Below are positions 45,690 through 54,010 of a stretch of DNA of 64,000 nucleotides, in pieces (the stretch's first letter is position 1; every line of letters starts with the position of its first letter). The translations under genes and the position numbers were made by a program. Origin of the DNA: Mycobacterium simulans (GTDB lineage: Bacteria > Actinomycetota > Actinomycetes > Mycobacteriales > Mycobacteriaceae); NCBI RefSeq assembly GCF_900232995.1, contig NZ_OCVX01000003.1:1940654-2004653 (forward strand). The letters are read 5' to 3'. Under the pieces are notes generated by a model. That model saw nothing but the letters and a program-made list of their open reading frames with translations. It did not search any database and was not told the origin of the DNA.

Positions 45690-46583
45690 GTGCCATTACC
45701 TCCAGATCCAAGCCCCACCCTGTCGGCCTACGCCCATCCCGAAAGGCTGGTAACAGCCGACTGGCTATCGGCCAACCTGGGCGCACCCGGGCTGGTAATC
45801 GTCGAATCCGACGAGGACGTCTTGCTCTACGACGTCGGCCATATTCCTGGCGCGGTCAAGGTCGACTGGCATACCGACCTCAACGACCCGAGGGTGCGTG
45901 ACTACATCAATGGTGAGCAGTTCGCCGCTTTGATGGACAGCAAGGGCATCGCCCGCGAGGACACCGTGGTGATCTACGGCGACAAGAGCAATTGGTGGGC
46001 GGCCTACGCGCTCTGGGTCTTCACGTTGTTCGGCCACCCTGATGTGCGGCTGCTCAACGGTGGGCGCGATCTCTGGCTCGCCGAACGTCGAGACACCACG
46101 CTGGATGTACCGACCAAGACATCGACCGGCTATCCCGTAGTGCAGCGCAACGACGCCCCGATCCGCGCGTTCAAAGACGACGTGCTGGGCATCTTGGGCA
46201 CCGAACCGCTGATCGACGTGCGTTCCCCCGACGAGTACACCGGCAAGCGCACCCATATGCCCGACTATCCAGAGGAAGGCGCGTTGCGTGCGGGCCACAT
46301 CCCCACCGCGCGGTCGATCCCGTGGGGGAAGGCGGCCGACGAAAACGGCCGGTTCCGCAGTCGCGAGGAGCTGGAACGGCTCTATGACTTCTTAATGCCG
46401 GACGACAACACCATCGTCTATTGCCGTATCGGCGAGCGGTCCAGCCATACCTGGTTCGTGCTGACACACCTGCTGGGGAAGCCGGATGTGCGCAATTACG
46501 ACGGCTCGTGGACCGAGTGGGGAAACACCGTGCGGGTGCCTATCGTCGCTGGCGCAGAACCGGGAGCAGTACCAGCCTTATGA
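45690..46583 (+). CDS. sseA: Thiosulfate/3-mercaptopyruvate sulfurtransferase SseA
   Basis: Rhodanese with two domains, moving sulfur to an acceptor through a cysteine persulfide. The 297 residues equal the M. tuberculosis protein. The non-catalytic first domain contains [19 protein letters not shown] near 48 and [19 protein letters not shown] near 93. The second has the rhodanese entry [13 protein letters not shown] near 172 and the active loop [16 protein letters not shown] near 246 with the catalytic Cys. The start is GTG 45690. The TGA overlaps the ATG of the SufE-type gene, fitting a sulfur-transfer pair. Confidence 0.95.
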   Translation: MPLPPDPSPTLSAYAHPERLVTADWLSANLGAPGLVIVESDEDVLLYDVGHIPGAVKVDWHTDLNDPRVRDYINGEQFAALMDSKGIAREDTVVIYGDKSNWWAAYALWVFTLFGHPDVRLLNGGRDLWLAERRDTTLDVPTKTSTGYPVVQRNDAPIRAFKDDVLGILGTEPLIDVRSPDEYTGKRTHMPDYPEEGALRAGHIPTARSIPWGKAADENGRFRSREELERLYDFLMPDDNTIVYCRIGERSSHTWFVLTHLLGKPDVRNYDGSWTEWGNTVRVPIVAGAEPGAVPAL

Positions 46584-47008
46584 GTCTGCCCGCGCCACTG
46601 GCCGAGGTGCTGTCCGATTTCGCTGAAGTCCAGGGCCAGGACAAGCTGAGGCTACTGCTGGAATTTGCTGACGACCTGCCGGCCCTTCCCACCGACCTCG
46701 TCGAGGCGGCGATGGAACCGGTGCCCGAGTGCCAGTCGCCGCTGTTCCTGCACGTCGACGCCCACGACCCGAACCGAGTGCGGCTGTACTTCAGTGCGCC
46801 GGCCGAAGCGCCAACCACCCGCGGGTTCGCCTCGATTCTGGCCGCCGGCCTGGACGAACAACCCGCCGCCGACATCCTGGCGGTGCCAGAGGATTTCTAC
46901 ACCGATCTTGGTCTGGCAGCGCTGATCAGCCCGCTGCGGTTGCGCGGAATGTCGGCGATGCTGGCACGGATCAAGCGACGCGTTCGCGAGAACCACCAAG
47001 ATCACTGA
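46580..47008 (+). CDS. sufE: SufE-like sulfur acceptor protein
   Basis: Cysteine-desulfurase partner that accepts persulfide sulfur for Fe-S cluster or cofactor synthesis. The 142 residues begin [21 protein letters not shown], contain the active Cys in the family motif [14 protein letters not shown] (about 48-61), and end FLGLxxxLSPLRxRG-like ([15 protein letters not shown]). ATG 46580 overlaps the sseA stop; the longer frame from 46421 lies within sseA. Matches Rv3284. Translationally coupled to the rhodanese, so sulfur from SseA may be handed to this protein, although that is inference. Confidence 0.9.
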   Translation: MSLPAPLAEVLSDFAEVQGQDKLRLLLEFADDLPALPTDLVEAAMEPVPECQSPLFLHVDAHDPNRVRLYFSAPAEAPTTRGFASILAAGLDEQPAADILAVPEDFYTDLGLAALISPLRLRGMSAMLARIKRRVRENHQDH

Positions 47009-47120
47009 AATTTGGGAACCGCGTGACCGAGCCGACAGCGCTGCGCCTAAACTTCCCCCGACAAGTCTTGTAAGAAATTCTCTTAAAGACGCAGCAACGT
47101 CGAGCCCTACAGGAGGCGCA

Positions 47121-48917
47121 GTGGGTAGTCACGCCAGCTCGAGGATCTCCAAAGTTCTCGTCGCCAACCGCGGCGAGATCGCAGTCCGAGTGATCCGGGC
47201 CGCCCGCGACGCCGGCCTGCCCAGTGTGGCGGTGTATGCCGAACCCGACGCCGAGGCCCCGCACGTCAGCCTCGCCGACGAGGCCTTTGCGCTGGGCGGT
47301 CAAACCTCGGCCGAGTCTTACCTGGACTTCGGAAAGATCCTCGACGCGGCGGCGAAGTCCGGCGCCAACGCCATCCACCCCGGCTATGGCTTCCTAGCGG
47401 AGAACGCCGACTTCGCCCAGGCCGTCATCGACGCCGGCTTGATCTGGATCGGCCCCAGCCCGCAGTCGATTCGCGACCTCGGTGACAAGGTGACCGCTCG
47501 CCACATCGCCGCCCGCGCGCAGGCTCCGCTGGTGCCCGGCACGCCCGACCCGGTCAAGAACGCCGACGAGGTGGTGGCGTTCGCCAACGAGTACGGCGTG
47601 CCGATCGCGATCAAGGCCGCGTTCGGCGGCGGCGGCAAGGGCATGAAGGTAGCCCGCACCATCGAAGAGATTCCCGAACTGTTTGAGTCAGCGGTACGCG
47701 AAGCGACGGCCGCGTTCGGCCGCGGCGAGTGCTTCGTCGAGCGCTACCTGGACAAGCCCCGCCACGTCGAGGCGCAGGTGATTGCCGACCAGCACGGCAA
47801 CGTCGTCGTCGCCGGCACCCGAGACTGCTCGCTGCAGCGTCGGTTCCAGAAGCTGGTCGAAGAGGCGCCGGCACCGTTCCTGACGGATGCGCAGCGCAAG
47901 GAAATCCACGAGTCCGCGAAGCGGATCTGCAAAGAGGCGCACTACCACGGCGCCGGAACCGTTGAATACCTGGTCGGCCAGGACGGCCTGATCTCCTTCC
48001 TGGAGGTCAACACCCGCCTGCAGGTGGAACACCCGGTCACCGAGGAAACCGCGGGCATCGACCTGGTCCTGCAGCAGTTCAAGATCGCCAACGGCGAGAA
48101 GCTGGACCTGACCGAGGACCCCACGCCCCGCGGCCATGCCATCGAGTTTCGGATCAACGGCGAGGATGCCGGGCGCAACTTCCTGCCCGCCCCGGGACCC
48201 GTGACCAAGTTCCACCCGCCCAGCGGCCCGGGTGTTCGGGTGGACTCCGGTGTCGAGACCGGCTCGGTGATCGGTGGCCAGTTCGACTCGATGCTGGCCA
48301 AGCTGATCGTGCACGGCGCCGACCGCGCCGAGGCGCTGGCCCGGGCGCGACGCGCGCTCGACGAGTTCCACGTCGAAGGCCTGGCCACTGTCATCCCGTT
48401 CCACCGTGCGGTGGTGTCCGACCCGGCCTTCATCGGCGACGACAATAACTTCTCGGTCCACACCCGCTGGATCGAGACCGAGTGGAACAACACCATCGAA
48501 CCATTCACCGGCGGCGAATCAATCGACGAAGAGGACGCCCGGCCGCGGCAGAAGGTGGTCGTCGAAATCGACGGCCGCCGAGTCGAGGTGTCACTGCCCG
48601 CCGATCTGGCGCTGTCGAACGACACCGGCGCCGAGTCGGCAGGTGTTATTCGGCGCAAGCCCAAGCCCCGCAAGCGTGGTGCACACACCGGCGCGGCAGC
48701 TTCCGGCGACGCGGTTACCGCGCCCATGCAGGGCACCGTGGTCAAGGTCGCGGTCGAGGAGGGGCAAGAGGTCGTCGCCGGCGACTTGGTTGTGGTTCTT
48801 GAGGCGATGAAGATGGAGAACCCGGTCACCGCGCACAAGGACGGCACGATCACCGGACTGGCGGTCGAGGCCGGCGCGGCCATCACTCAGGGAACGGTGC
48901 TCGCCGAGATCAAATAG
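47121..48917 (+). CDS. accA3: Acyl-CoA carboxylase alpha subunit AccA3 (biotin carboxylase + BCCP)
   Basis: Shared alpha subunit of mycobacterial acyl-CoA carboxylases: carboxylates its own biotin and serves AccD4, AccD5 and AccD6. The 598 residues hold an ATP-grasp biotin carboxylase. It opens [20 protein letters not shown] near 14, with the [10 protein letters not shown] loop near 170 and [15 protein letters not shown] near 295 with the catalytic Glu/Arg. A linker leads to a BCCP domain whose biotin lysine lies in EAMKMEN near 560. GTG 47121 has CAGGAGG upstream. The 112-base gap before it, with A+T-rich TTAAAG-type elements, probably carries the promoter. Biotin comes from BirA encoded 5 kb upstream. 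Confidence 0.96.
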   Translation: MGSHASSRISKVLVANRGEIAVRVIRAARDAGLPSVAVYAEPDAEAPHVSLADEAFALGGQTSAESYLDFGKILDAAAKSGANAIHPGYGFLAENADFAQAVIDAGLIWIGPSPQSIRDLGDKVTARHIAARAQAPLVPGTPDPVKNADEVVAFANEYGVPIAIKAAFGGGGKGMKVARTIEEIPELFESAVREATAAFGRGECFVERYLDKPRHVEAQVIADQHGNVVVAGTRDCSLQRRFQKLVEEAPAPFLTDAQRKEIHESAKRICKEAHYHGAGTVEYLVGQDGLISFLEVNTRLQVEHPVTEETAGIDLVLQQFKIANGEKLDLTEDPTPRGHAIEFRINGEDAGRNFLPAPGPVTKFHPPSGPGVRVDSGVETGSVIGGQFDSMLAKLIVHGADRAEALARARRALDEFHVEGLATVIPFHRAVVSDPAFIGDDNNFSVHTRWIETEWNNTIEPFTGGESIDEEDARPRQKVVVEIDGRRVEVSLPADLALSNDTGAESAGVIRRKPKPRKRGAHTGAAASGDAVTAPMQGTVVKVAVEEGQEVVAGDLVVVLEAMKMENPVTAHKDGTITGLAVEAGAAITQGTVLAEIK

Positions 48918-48993
48918 CCGGGGTCGCTTCGTTTGTCGGCCCGGCGCAGCGCGGGTAGCTTCGAAAGAGGTTGAGTTCACAGCCGCCCAAACA

Positions 48994-49431
48994 ATGAGTG
49001 TTTGTCGACTGACAGAGTCAACAATGTCTGCGACCCAATCCTGGCAAAAGACGCGCACCGCCGATTTCATCGCTAACTGCGGGCCGACGGTCGGCGTGGT
49101 AACTGCATGCGGTGAACTCGACGCCGCCAATGCCGATCAGCTCGCCGATTATGCGCAGCGCTGTGTCATGCATTGCAGATGGCTGACATTGGACCTACGC
49201 GGCCTGGAATTCATTGGCACTGCCGGCTTTTCGGCGCTACACCGAATCAACGTCATGTGTTCAGCCGCTGGCGTGCACTGGGCGTTGATGCCGAGCCGCG
49301 CGGTGTCCCGATTACTGGGGATCTGCGACCCCGACGGCGCAGTGCCTGTTATGGAGCCGACGGTCGAGTCGAAAGATGCTGCCAATGACCGGGAACCGCG
49401 GCTACTCCAACTGGTCACGCAATCGAGCTAG
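48994..49431 (+). CDS. STAS-domain anti-sigma factor antagonist
   Basis: 145-residue protein of the SpoIIAA/RsbV type, likely binding a SigF-class anti-sigma factor to free the sigma factor. It contains GVVTACGELDAANADQLADYA (near 38-57) and the helix-capping motif LDLRGLEFIGTAGFSALHRI (near 68-87). In the usual DxxGTAGFSAL phosphorylation site, the serine/threonine here is the Thr of GTAG or the following Ser. A second ATG at 49024 may be the start. Its 3' end overlaps the convergent sigF 3' end by 30 bases. I do not recall a STAS gene at this spot in M. tuberculosis, where antagonists (such as Rv3687c) lie elsewhere. Confidence 0.85.
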   Translation: MSVCRLTESTMSATQSWQKTRTADFIANCGPTVGVVTACGELDAANADQLADYAQRCVMHCRWLTLDLRGLEFIGTAGFSALHRINVMCSAAGVHWALMPSRAVSRLLGICDPDGAVPVMEPTVESKDAANDREPRLLQLVTQSS

Positions 49432-50190
49432 CGACTTAGCTAGCAGCCTGGAGACATGCATCTGTGAGATGCCAACCCGCTCGGCAATCTGCGTTTGTGT
49501 CATGGCCTCAAAAAACCTGAGTATCAACACTGTTCGTTCCCGCTCGGGCAACGCCTCGAGCAGCGGACGAAGCGCCTCCCGATTTTCGATCCGCTCCAGA
49601 CCGGCGTCGACGTCGCCCAGCGTATCGGCGATGGCGCGGGCATCGTCGTCGTCGCTGCCGCCCCCACTGTCGATGGACAAGGTGTTGTAGGAGCTCCCCG
49701 CAACCAGGCCCTCAACAACCTCACCCCGATCCATACCGAGTTCCATGGCGAGTTCGGTTGCCGTGGGCGCGCGGCCCAGCCGTTGCGACAGATCGGCGGT
49801 GGCGGCGCCGAGCCGCAGGTGCAGTTCCTTGAGACGCCGGGGAACCTTGACCGACCAACTGTTGTCGCGGAAGTGCCGACGGACCTCACCCATGATGGTA
49901 GGGACCGCAAACGAGACAAAATCCGAGCCGGCCTCGACGTCGTAGCGGACTACGGCGTTGACCAACCCGACCCGCGCGACCTGAATCAGGTCGTCACGTG
50001 GCTCGCCGCGGCCCTCGAACCGCCGCGCGATGTGGTCGGCTAGCGGCAGGCACCGCTGGACGATCTTGTCCCGGTGGCGCTGGACTTCCGGCGAATCGGC
50101 AGGGAAGGTCGCCATCTCGCGGAACATGTCCGGAACATCGGCGTATTCGTTAGGTCGCGAAGTAGATCCGCCGGCAGCACTAGCTGTCAC
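49402..50190 (-). CDS. sigF: RNA polymerase sigma factor SigF
   Basis: Alternative sigma factor of the stress/stationary-phase group. The 262 residues match the M. tuberculosis length. Region 2 contains LADHIARRFEGRGEPRDDLIQVARVGLVNAV near 50-80 and FAVPTIMGEVRRHFRD near 95. Region 3 has KVPRRLKELHLRL. Region 4 has LPERERTVLILRFFEAMTQTQIAERVGISQMHVSRLL-type helix-turn-helix at the end. The start is GTG 50190, seven bases after the rsbW stop, so sigma and anti-sigma are co-transcribed. It recognises GGTTT-N(15-17)-GGGTA promoters, two of which are seen nearby, implying autoregulation. Confidence 0.96.
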   Translation of the reverse strand: MTASAAGGSTSRPNEYADVPDMFREMATFPADSPEVQRHRDKIVQRCLPLADHIARRFEGRGEPRDDLIQVARVGLVNAVVRYDVEAGSDFVSFAVPTIMGEVRRHFRDNSWSVKVPRRLKELHLRLGAATADLSQRLGRAPTATELAMELGMDRGEVVEGLVAGSSYNTLSIDSGGGSDDDDARAIADTLGDVDAGLERIENREALRPLLEALPERERTVLILRFFEAMTQTQIAERVGISQMHVSRLLAKSLARLRDQLE

Positions 50191-50197
50191 GTGGAAG

Positions 50198-50635
50198 TCA
50201 CCTGCTAGAGGCCGCCCGCCGGGCTGTCAGGGTGATGCCGAAGACGCTGCCGCTGGCATCGGGTTCGCGACCGTCGTGAAACGTCTGAACGTCGTCGGCC
50301 AGCGATGTCAGGACATGCCAGCTGAAGCTTCCCGGAGCAACCACGTCATGGGTGTCACAGGCCGCAGAGGCCTCCACCACGAGTTCGTCGTCCCGCGGAT
50401 CGACCACCAGGCTGAGCATGGCCTCCGGCGTCGCGGAGCGGATCAACCGGGTGCACACCTCGTCTACCGCCAGCCTCAGGTCCGCCACGGCGTCGAAATC
50501 CAGATCCTCAAAGGTGCCGATGGCGCCGACCAGAGTACGCAACATCGCCAGGTTCTCCAGGCGTGCAGCAACGGTGAGCTCGACGGCGCGGTGCCCTCGC
50601 TGGCGCCCGCTGGTGCGCCGATCCCCATCGGTCAT
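50198..50635 (-). CDS. rsbW: Anti-sigma F factor RsbW (UsfX)
   Basis: GHKL-fold anti-sigma factor that holds SigF inactive. The 145 residues have AARLENLAMLRTLVGAIGTFEDLD near 18-41 and the N-box LRLAVDEVCTRLI near 50. The ATP-site region around PGSFSWHVLTSLADDVQTF follows near 105, and GSVFGITLTARR at the end. The N-box carries Asp-Glu-Val-Cys in place of the usual EAxxNA, as in the M. tuberculosis protein, which does not behave as a typical kinase. ATG 50635 agrees with the ortholog's length; the frame to 50725 adds a non-conserved extension. Confidence 0.95.
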   Translation of the reverse strand: MTDGDRRTSGRQRGHRAVELTVAARLENLAMLRTLVGAIGTFEDLDFDAVADLRLAVDEVCTRLIRSATPEAMLSLVVDPRDDELVVEASAACDTHDVVAPGSFSWHVLTSLADDVQTFHDGREPDASGSVFGITLTARRAASSR

Positions 50636-50706
50636 TTGGCCTCCCGGCAGTATTCGACCGACACTACTACCCCCCTGGGGCCCTCCTTGGACCTTGCCTT
50701 CGAGCC

Positions 50707-50732
50707 GGTTGGTCATGGTCGCCACCGGGTAT
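50707..50732 (+). promoter_or_regulatory. SigF-like promoter of the 49-residue membrane peptide gene
   Basis: GGTTG (50707-50711), 15 bases, then GGGTAT (50727-50732), close to the SigF consensus GGTTT-N(15-17)-GGGTA. The ATG at 50743 lies ten bases after the -10, so the message would be leaderless or nearly so. Prediction from sequence. Confidence 0.6.
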
Positions 50733-50742
50733 TCAACCAGCT

Positions 50743-50892
50743 ATGAACGGGGCAGACGTGACCGACACCGTCCGGACGCGCCGACTTAAGCGCATCGCGG
50801 TGATCGCCGGAATCACGTTGATCGTGTTGATCTTGATAGCAGTTGGGATCTATGTCGGTGCTTTCGTGATTTTGTCCCCCATGATGGGGTGA
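50743..50892 (+). CDS. 49-residue single-pass membrane peptide
   Basis: A small gene between rsbW and usfY on the opposite strand. The product has a basic, polar N-terminus (VTDTVRTRRLKR, residues 6-17) and one strongly hydrophobic helix (IAVIAGITLIVLILIAVGIY, 18-37), then VGAFVILSPMMG. Charge layout suggests the N-terminus stays in the cytoplasm. No ribosome site is seen, but the ATG sits about ten bases after a SigF-like -10, fitting leaderless translation. I do not recognise a named family. It lies fully antisense to the predicted leader of the rsbW-sigF transcript from the promoter at 50941-50968, so it could be coupled to SigF control either as a protein or by transcription. Confidence 0.6.
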   Translation: MNGADVTDTVRTRRLKRIAVIAGITLIVLILIAVGIYVGAFVILSPMMG

Positions 50893-50940
50893 CACCGCTG
50901 AGGCAATAAGACCGCCGGTACTCATCATGGTCTAGACCTG

Positions 50941-50968
50941 ATACCCCCTTCCCGCCGAAGGCAAAACC
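50941..50968 (-). promoter_or_regulatory. SigF-like promoter reading towards rsbW-sigF
   Basis: On the minus strand GGTTT(T) at 50968-50963 and GGGTAT at 50946-50941 are separated by 16 bases (17 counting from GGTTT), an essentially perfect SigF consensus. It lies between the usfY stop and rsbW; transcription from it would give a leader of about 300 bases before the rsbW ATG, so SigF would raise its own operon. Confidence 0.72.
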
Positions 50969-50980
50969 CCAATATTCGCG

Positions 50981-51292
50981 CTAGCTGGCCAGGCGCTGCC
51001 TCCGGACATCGGGATGCTCGGCGTACCACCGGTTGGCGAGTCTGCGTCCCCGCCAGTGCTCGACCGCCAGCCACACCAGGCCAACGACGGCGAGGGCGAT
51101 CGCCACCACGCCAGCCGTCATGCCTTCGGTGTGATGTCCGCTGCCGAAGGCCGCAAGTGATCCGACGCCGCCGATCACGCCGGCGACGATCAAGAGGTAC
51201 CCAGGCCAGTGCAGCACGTCGATCAGCGATTCGCCGGCGAGTGGCCGCGTCGTCCGCAAGTGGTCGACGGGGTCACGATATGTGTCCCCCAT
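50981..51292 (-). CDS. usfY: UsfY-type small membrane protein
   Basis: 103-residue protein encoded upstream of the sigF unit, matching the N-terminal and central part of Rv3288c. The soluble start DTYRDPVDHLRTTRPLAGES contains a conserved DHLRTTRP motif. It is followed by two membrane helices: VLHWPGYLLIVAGVIGGVGSLAAFG (near 25-49) and MTAGVVAIALAVVGLVWLAVEH (near 58-79). A basic tail (RGRRLANRWYAEHPDVRRQRL) follows. Function unknown; SigF-linked by position. ATG 51292 has AAAGGAGGA a few bases upstream. It seems a little shorter than the M. tuberculosis protein. Confidence 0.88.
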   Translation of the reverse strand: MGDTYRDPVDHLRTTRPLAGESLIDVLHWPGYLLIVAGVIGGVGSLAAFGSGHHTEGMTAGVVAIALAVVGLVWLAVEHWRGRRLANRWYAEHPDVRRQRLAS

Positions 51293-51431
51293 GGCTTCCT
51301 CCTTTTACGGTCCTATTCCGCGATTTCTGCCTACACGAGGCATCACAACCAACGGTAGAACTCGTGGAACTCGTTGGGGAGAGATCAGAGGCAAGTATTT
51401 GCCAGCGAGGCCCACCGGGGCCGCCGGGACG

Positions 51432-51812
51432 TCACAGCATCGGGCTGGCGATCGGGCCAACGCCCATGGCCATCGTGAGCATCATCAGCGTCAACAAGAA
51501 CCAGCCGGCGCCGTGCCATCCCCACCAAGTACCTCGATTGCGCCACACCCGGTAGGTCCGCAAAAACGCCCAGAGCCCAGCAATCAACAGGATCAGGGGC
51601 CCGCCCAACGCCAGCATGGTCCGCTCGGGTCGACCACAAGCCACCGTGTCGATGTTCACCCCGGGACAAGTACTGACCCACAACGCCGCCAGGATCACGA
51701 AGCCGACACCGGCGATCATGGCAAGGACGGCAAACCGGATGGCGGCGCGGACCTCGCTGTCTTCCTGCCCCAGACGATCATCACTGCGTAATCGCTCATC
51801 CGTCTTCTGCAT
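51432..51812 (-). CDS. Three-helix membrane protein (Rv3289c type)
   Basis: 126-residue membrane protein with a polar start (KTDERLRSDDRLGQEDSEVR) and three hydrophobic helices: FAVLAMIAGVGFVILAALWV (near 26-45), ERTMLALGGPLILLIAGLWAFL (near 62-83) and WHGAGWFLLTLMMLTMAMGVG (near 98-118). Two cysteines, in STCPGVN and VACGR, flank the first outer loop and could pair. No known function; it belongs to the usfY-Rv3289c-lat gene run. ATG 51812 follows a GAGGTG ribosome site. The longer frame to 51833 adds seven residues without support. Confidence 0.82.
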   Translation of the reverse strand: MQKTDERLRSDDRLGQEDSEVRAAIRFAVLAMIAGVGFVILAALWVSTCPGVNIDTVACGRPERTMLALGGPLILLIAGLWAFLRTYRVWRNRGTWWGWHGAGWFLLTLMMLTMAMGVGPIASPML

Positions 51813-51914
51813 CGGAGCACCTCTATCTAGCATTTACCCTGCGTTTATTCACCAATCTGGCGCCCATTTGGGTGCAATACCCGGCGTCCACCCCAGGCAA
51901 ACACCTGCGGTCTA

Positions 51915-53255
51915 TCAGCTCACAGCCAGCAGCGCACCCCGCGCCCCCGCCATTGCCGCGTCGATCTCAGCACGCGAAACGGTCAGCGCGGGACGGAATC
52001 GCACACCGTCCTCTCCGGTGGGCAGCACGATAACCCCCCGTTGCCAGACCTGACGGATCAACTCATCACGGTCGGCGGTCGTGGGCAAGCTGAACGCACA
52101 CATCAGCCCGCGCCCGCGTGGGTCAAGAACCATGCCCGGGAACTCGTCGGCGAGTTCGTCGAGCCGGGCGCGCAAATAGGCACCTTGTTCGGCCGCCCGC
52201 TCGAACAGTCCCTCGGCTTCGATCACCTCCAAGGTGCGGCGCGCGCGCACCATGTCGGCGAGATTGCCGCCCCACGTCGAGTTGAGACGCGAGGCGACCG
52301 CGAACACGTTGTCGACGACCTCGTCGACCCGGCGACCCGCCATCACCCCGCACACCTGCGTCTTCTTGCCGAAAGCCACGGCGTCAGGTTCGATCCCCAA
52401 TTGCTGGTAGGCCCAAGGAGTTCCGGTCGAACCGCAGCCCGTTTGCACCTCGTCGAGGATCAGCAGAGCATCGTATTCGTCGCATAGCTCGCGCATCGCC
52501 TCGAAGAACTGCGGTCGGAAGTGCCGGTCACCGCCTTCCCCCTGAACCGGCTCGGCGATGAAGCAAGCAACGTCGTGCGGGTACATCTCGAATGCCGCAC
52601 GGGCCTGCCGAAGCGACTCGGCTTCCAGCGCGTCCATGTTGACACCGGGCCGCAAGTACGGCGCGTCAATGCGCGGCCAGTCAAATTTCGGGAAGCGGGC
52701 CACGCTGACCGGATTGGTGTTGGTCAGCGACAGGGTGTAGCCGCTGCGGCCGTGAAATGCCCCGCGCAGATGCAGTACCCGAGTACCCAGCTCGGGGTCA
52801 ATACCGTGCTCCTCGTTGTGGCGACTCTTCCAGTCGAACGCAACCTTGAGCGCGTTTTCCACGGCCAGTGCGCCGCCGTCGACGAAGAACAGGTGCGGCA
52901 GCGCCGGGTCGCCCAGGACGCGAGCGAAGGCTTCCACGAAGCGGGCCATCGCCACCGAGTACACGTCGGAGTTGCTGGGCTTGTTCAGCGCCGCCTCAGT
53001 GAGTTCGGCACGAAACTCGTCGTCGTCGGCAAGCGCCGGATGGTTCATACCCAGCGCTGACGAGGCGAAGAAGGTGAACATGTCGAGGTAGCGCCGGCCG
53101 GTTCGGGCGTCGACCAGATAGGAGCCGGCCGAGCGGCTCAGATCGAGCACGAAATCAAAACCGTCGACCAGCATGCTGCGCGCCAGCACCGCATGGACCT
53201 GATCGGGTTGGGTGCACCGATCGGTGAGCGTAACGGGCTTCAGGACGGCGGTCAT
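51915..53255 (-). CDS. lat: L-lysine epsilon-aminotransferase
   Basis: PLP enzyme that converts L-lysine and 2-oxoglutarate into piperideine-6-carboxylate and glutamate. The 446 residues are a class III aminotransferase. They show RRYLDMFTFFASSALGMNHPAL near 53-74, the HLRGAFHGRSGYTLSLTN segment near 165, and AEPVQGEGGDRHFRP near 235. DEVQTGCGSTGTPWAYQQLG is near 268, and the PLP lysine is in VAFGKKTQVCGVM near 298-310. GGNLADMVRAR lies near 330. Its product feeds pcd, 0.7 kb away, and lrpA between them is the likely regulator. Strongly raised in dormancy models of M. tuberculosis. Confidence 0.95.
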   Translation of the reverse strand: MTAVLKPVTLTDRCTQPDQVHAVLARSMLVDGFDFVLDLSRSAGSYLVDARTGRRYLDMFTFFASSALGMNHPALADDDEFRAELTEAALNKPSNSDVYSVAMARFVEAFARVLGDPALPHLFFVDGGALAVENALKVAFDWKSRHNEEHGIDPELGTRVLHLRGAFHGRSGYTLSLTNTNPVSVARFPKFDWPRIDAPYLRPGVNMDALEAESLRQARAAFEMYPHDVACFIAEPVQGEGGDRHFRPQFFEAMRELCDEYDALLILDEVQTGCGSTGTPWAYQQLGIEPDAVAFGKKTQVCGVMAGRRVDEVVDNVFAVASRLNSTWGGNLADMVRARRTLEVIEAEGLFERAAEQGAYLRARLDELADEFPGMVLDPRGRGLMCAFSLPTTADRDELIRQVWQRGVIVLPTGEDGVRFRPALTVSRAEIDAAMAGARGALLAVS

Positions 53256-53307
53256 GTCGCCATGATAGCCGCATTTTTACGGAATCCTGACGTGCTGACA
53301 GGAAAAA

Positions 53308-53760
53308 TTATGGTATATACTGCCGATCACTGTAAAAAGTGTTCAAGATGATGGTGCTGCGTGTTCGCACGTTCGCGGTTGTCCGGATCCGCTGCAACAG
53401 ATCTTCGAGCGCCCGCGCAGACGCGACGCGCACCAGCAGGATGTAGCTCTCTTCGCCGGCCACCGAATGGCATGACTCAATCTCGTGGATGTGTTCCAGG
53501 CGGGCAGGAGCATCATCGGGTTGAGACGGATCAAGAGGAGTGATGGCCACGAACGCCGACAGCAAGTGCCCGACCGTTTCCGGATTGATCCGCGCCGAAT
53601 ACCCCGCCACCACGCCGCGGGACTCGAGCCTACGCACCCGCGACTGGACCGCCGAGACGGACAGCCCAGCACTGGCAGCCAATTCCGACAGCGTGGCACG
53701 CCCGTCGGCGACCAGTTCGCGCAACAGGATCCGGTCGATATCGTCGAGCGTCTCACCCAT
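53308..53760 (-). CDS. lrpA: Lrp/AsnC-family regulator LrpA
   Basis: Leucine-responsive-type feast/famine regulator. The 150 residues have an N-terminal helix-turn-helix (LRELVADGRATLSELAASAGLSVSAVQSRVRRLE region, about 12-48). It is joined by VAGYSARINPETVGHL to an AsnC ligand-binding domain with HEIESCHSVAGEESYILLVRV near 92-112 and RTRSTIILNTFYSDR at the end. It lies 52 bases upstream of the lat start in the same orientation; the A+T-rich stretch 53256-53340 is a likely operator region for lat. Matches Rv3291c. A leucine or lysine effector is inferred from the family. Confidence 0.93.
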   Translation of the reverse strand: MGETLDDIDRILLRELVADGRATLSELAASAGLSVSAVQSRVRRLESRGVVAGYSARINPETVGHLLSAFVAITPLDPSQPDDAPARLEHIHEIESCHSVAGEESYILLVRVASARALEDLLQRIRTTANVRTRSTIILNTFYSDRQYIP

Positions 53761-53926
53761 GGCCGGAGATTATCGCAATCAGGGCACTTCAAAAGGCGGC
53801 ACATGAGGCTCACTAACTGGCCGCTGCGTGCCCGCTTCGCAGCCGCTGTCCGACATGCAATGGCTGGCCGACACAATCGACCGCCCATATTTACGACCCA
53901 TACGCCCTGAACGAGGAGGCAGCCGC

Positions 53927-54010
53927 TTGACCCGCGCCGACAACGATGCAGAGCAAAAGAGCGATGTGGGGGCACCTCCCGCTTGCGGGGGAGAGGAGTG
54001 GCGCAGATGA
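53927..54010 (+). CDS. 27-residue ORF encoded by a MIRU-like repeat, overlapping pcd
   Basis: TTG 53927 follows GAGGAGG at a good distance and opens a 27-codon frame whose residues from 5 on are given by the repeat ([20 protein letters not shown]). Its TGA overlaps the pcd ATG (ATGA), and its start overlaps the stop of a preceding open frame ending NEEAAA (TTGA). Such tiny frames with overlaps on both sides are a known property of MIRU elements and would pass ribosomes on to pcd. It may have no function as a peptide. The upstream stretch 53761-53926 may hold the worn-down end of a former gene. Confidence 0.45.
   Translation: MTRADNDAEQKSDVGAPPACGGEEWRR
53934..54004 (+). repeat. MIRU-like interspersed repeat, copy B (before pcd)
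   Basis: 71 bases equal to copy A (39270-39340, inverted) at 68 positions. Contains the ACGATGCAGAGC core and the hairpin CACCTCCCGCTTGCGGGGGA. Placed directly before the pcd start. Confidence 0.85.
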
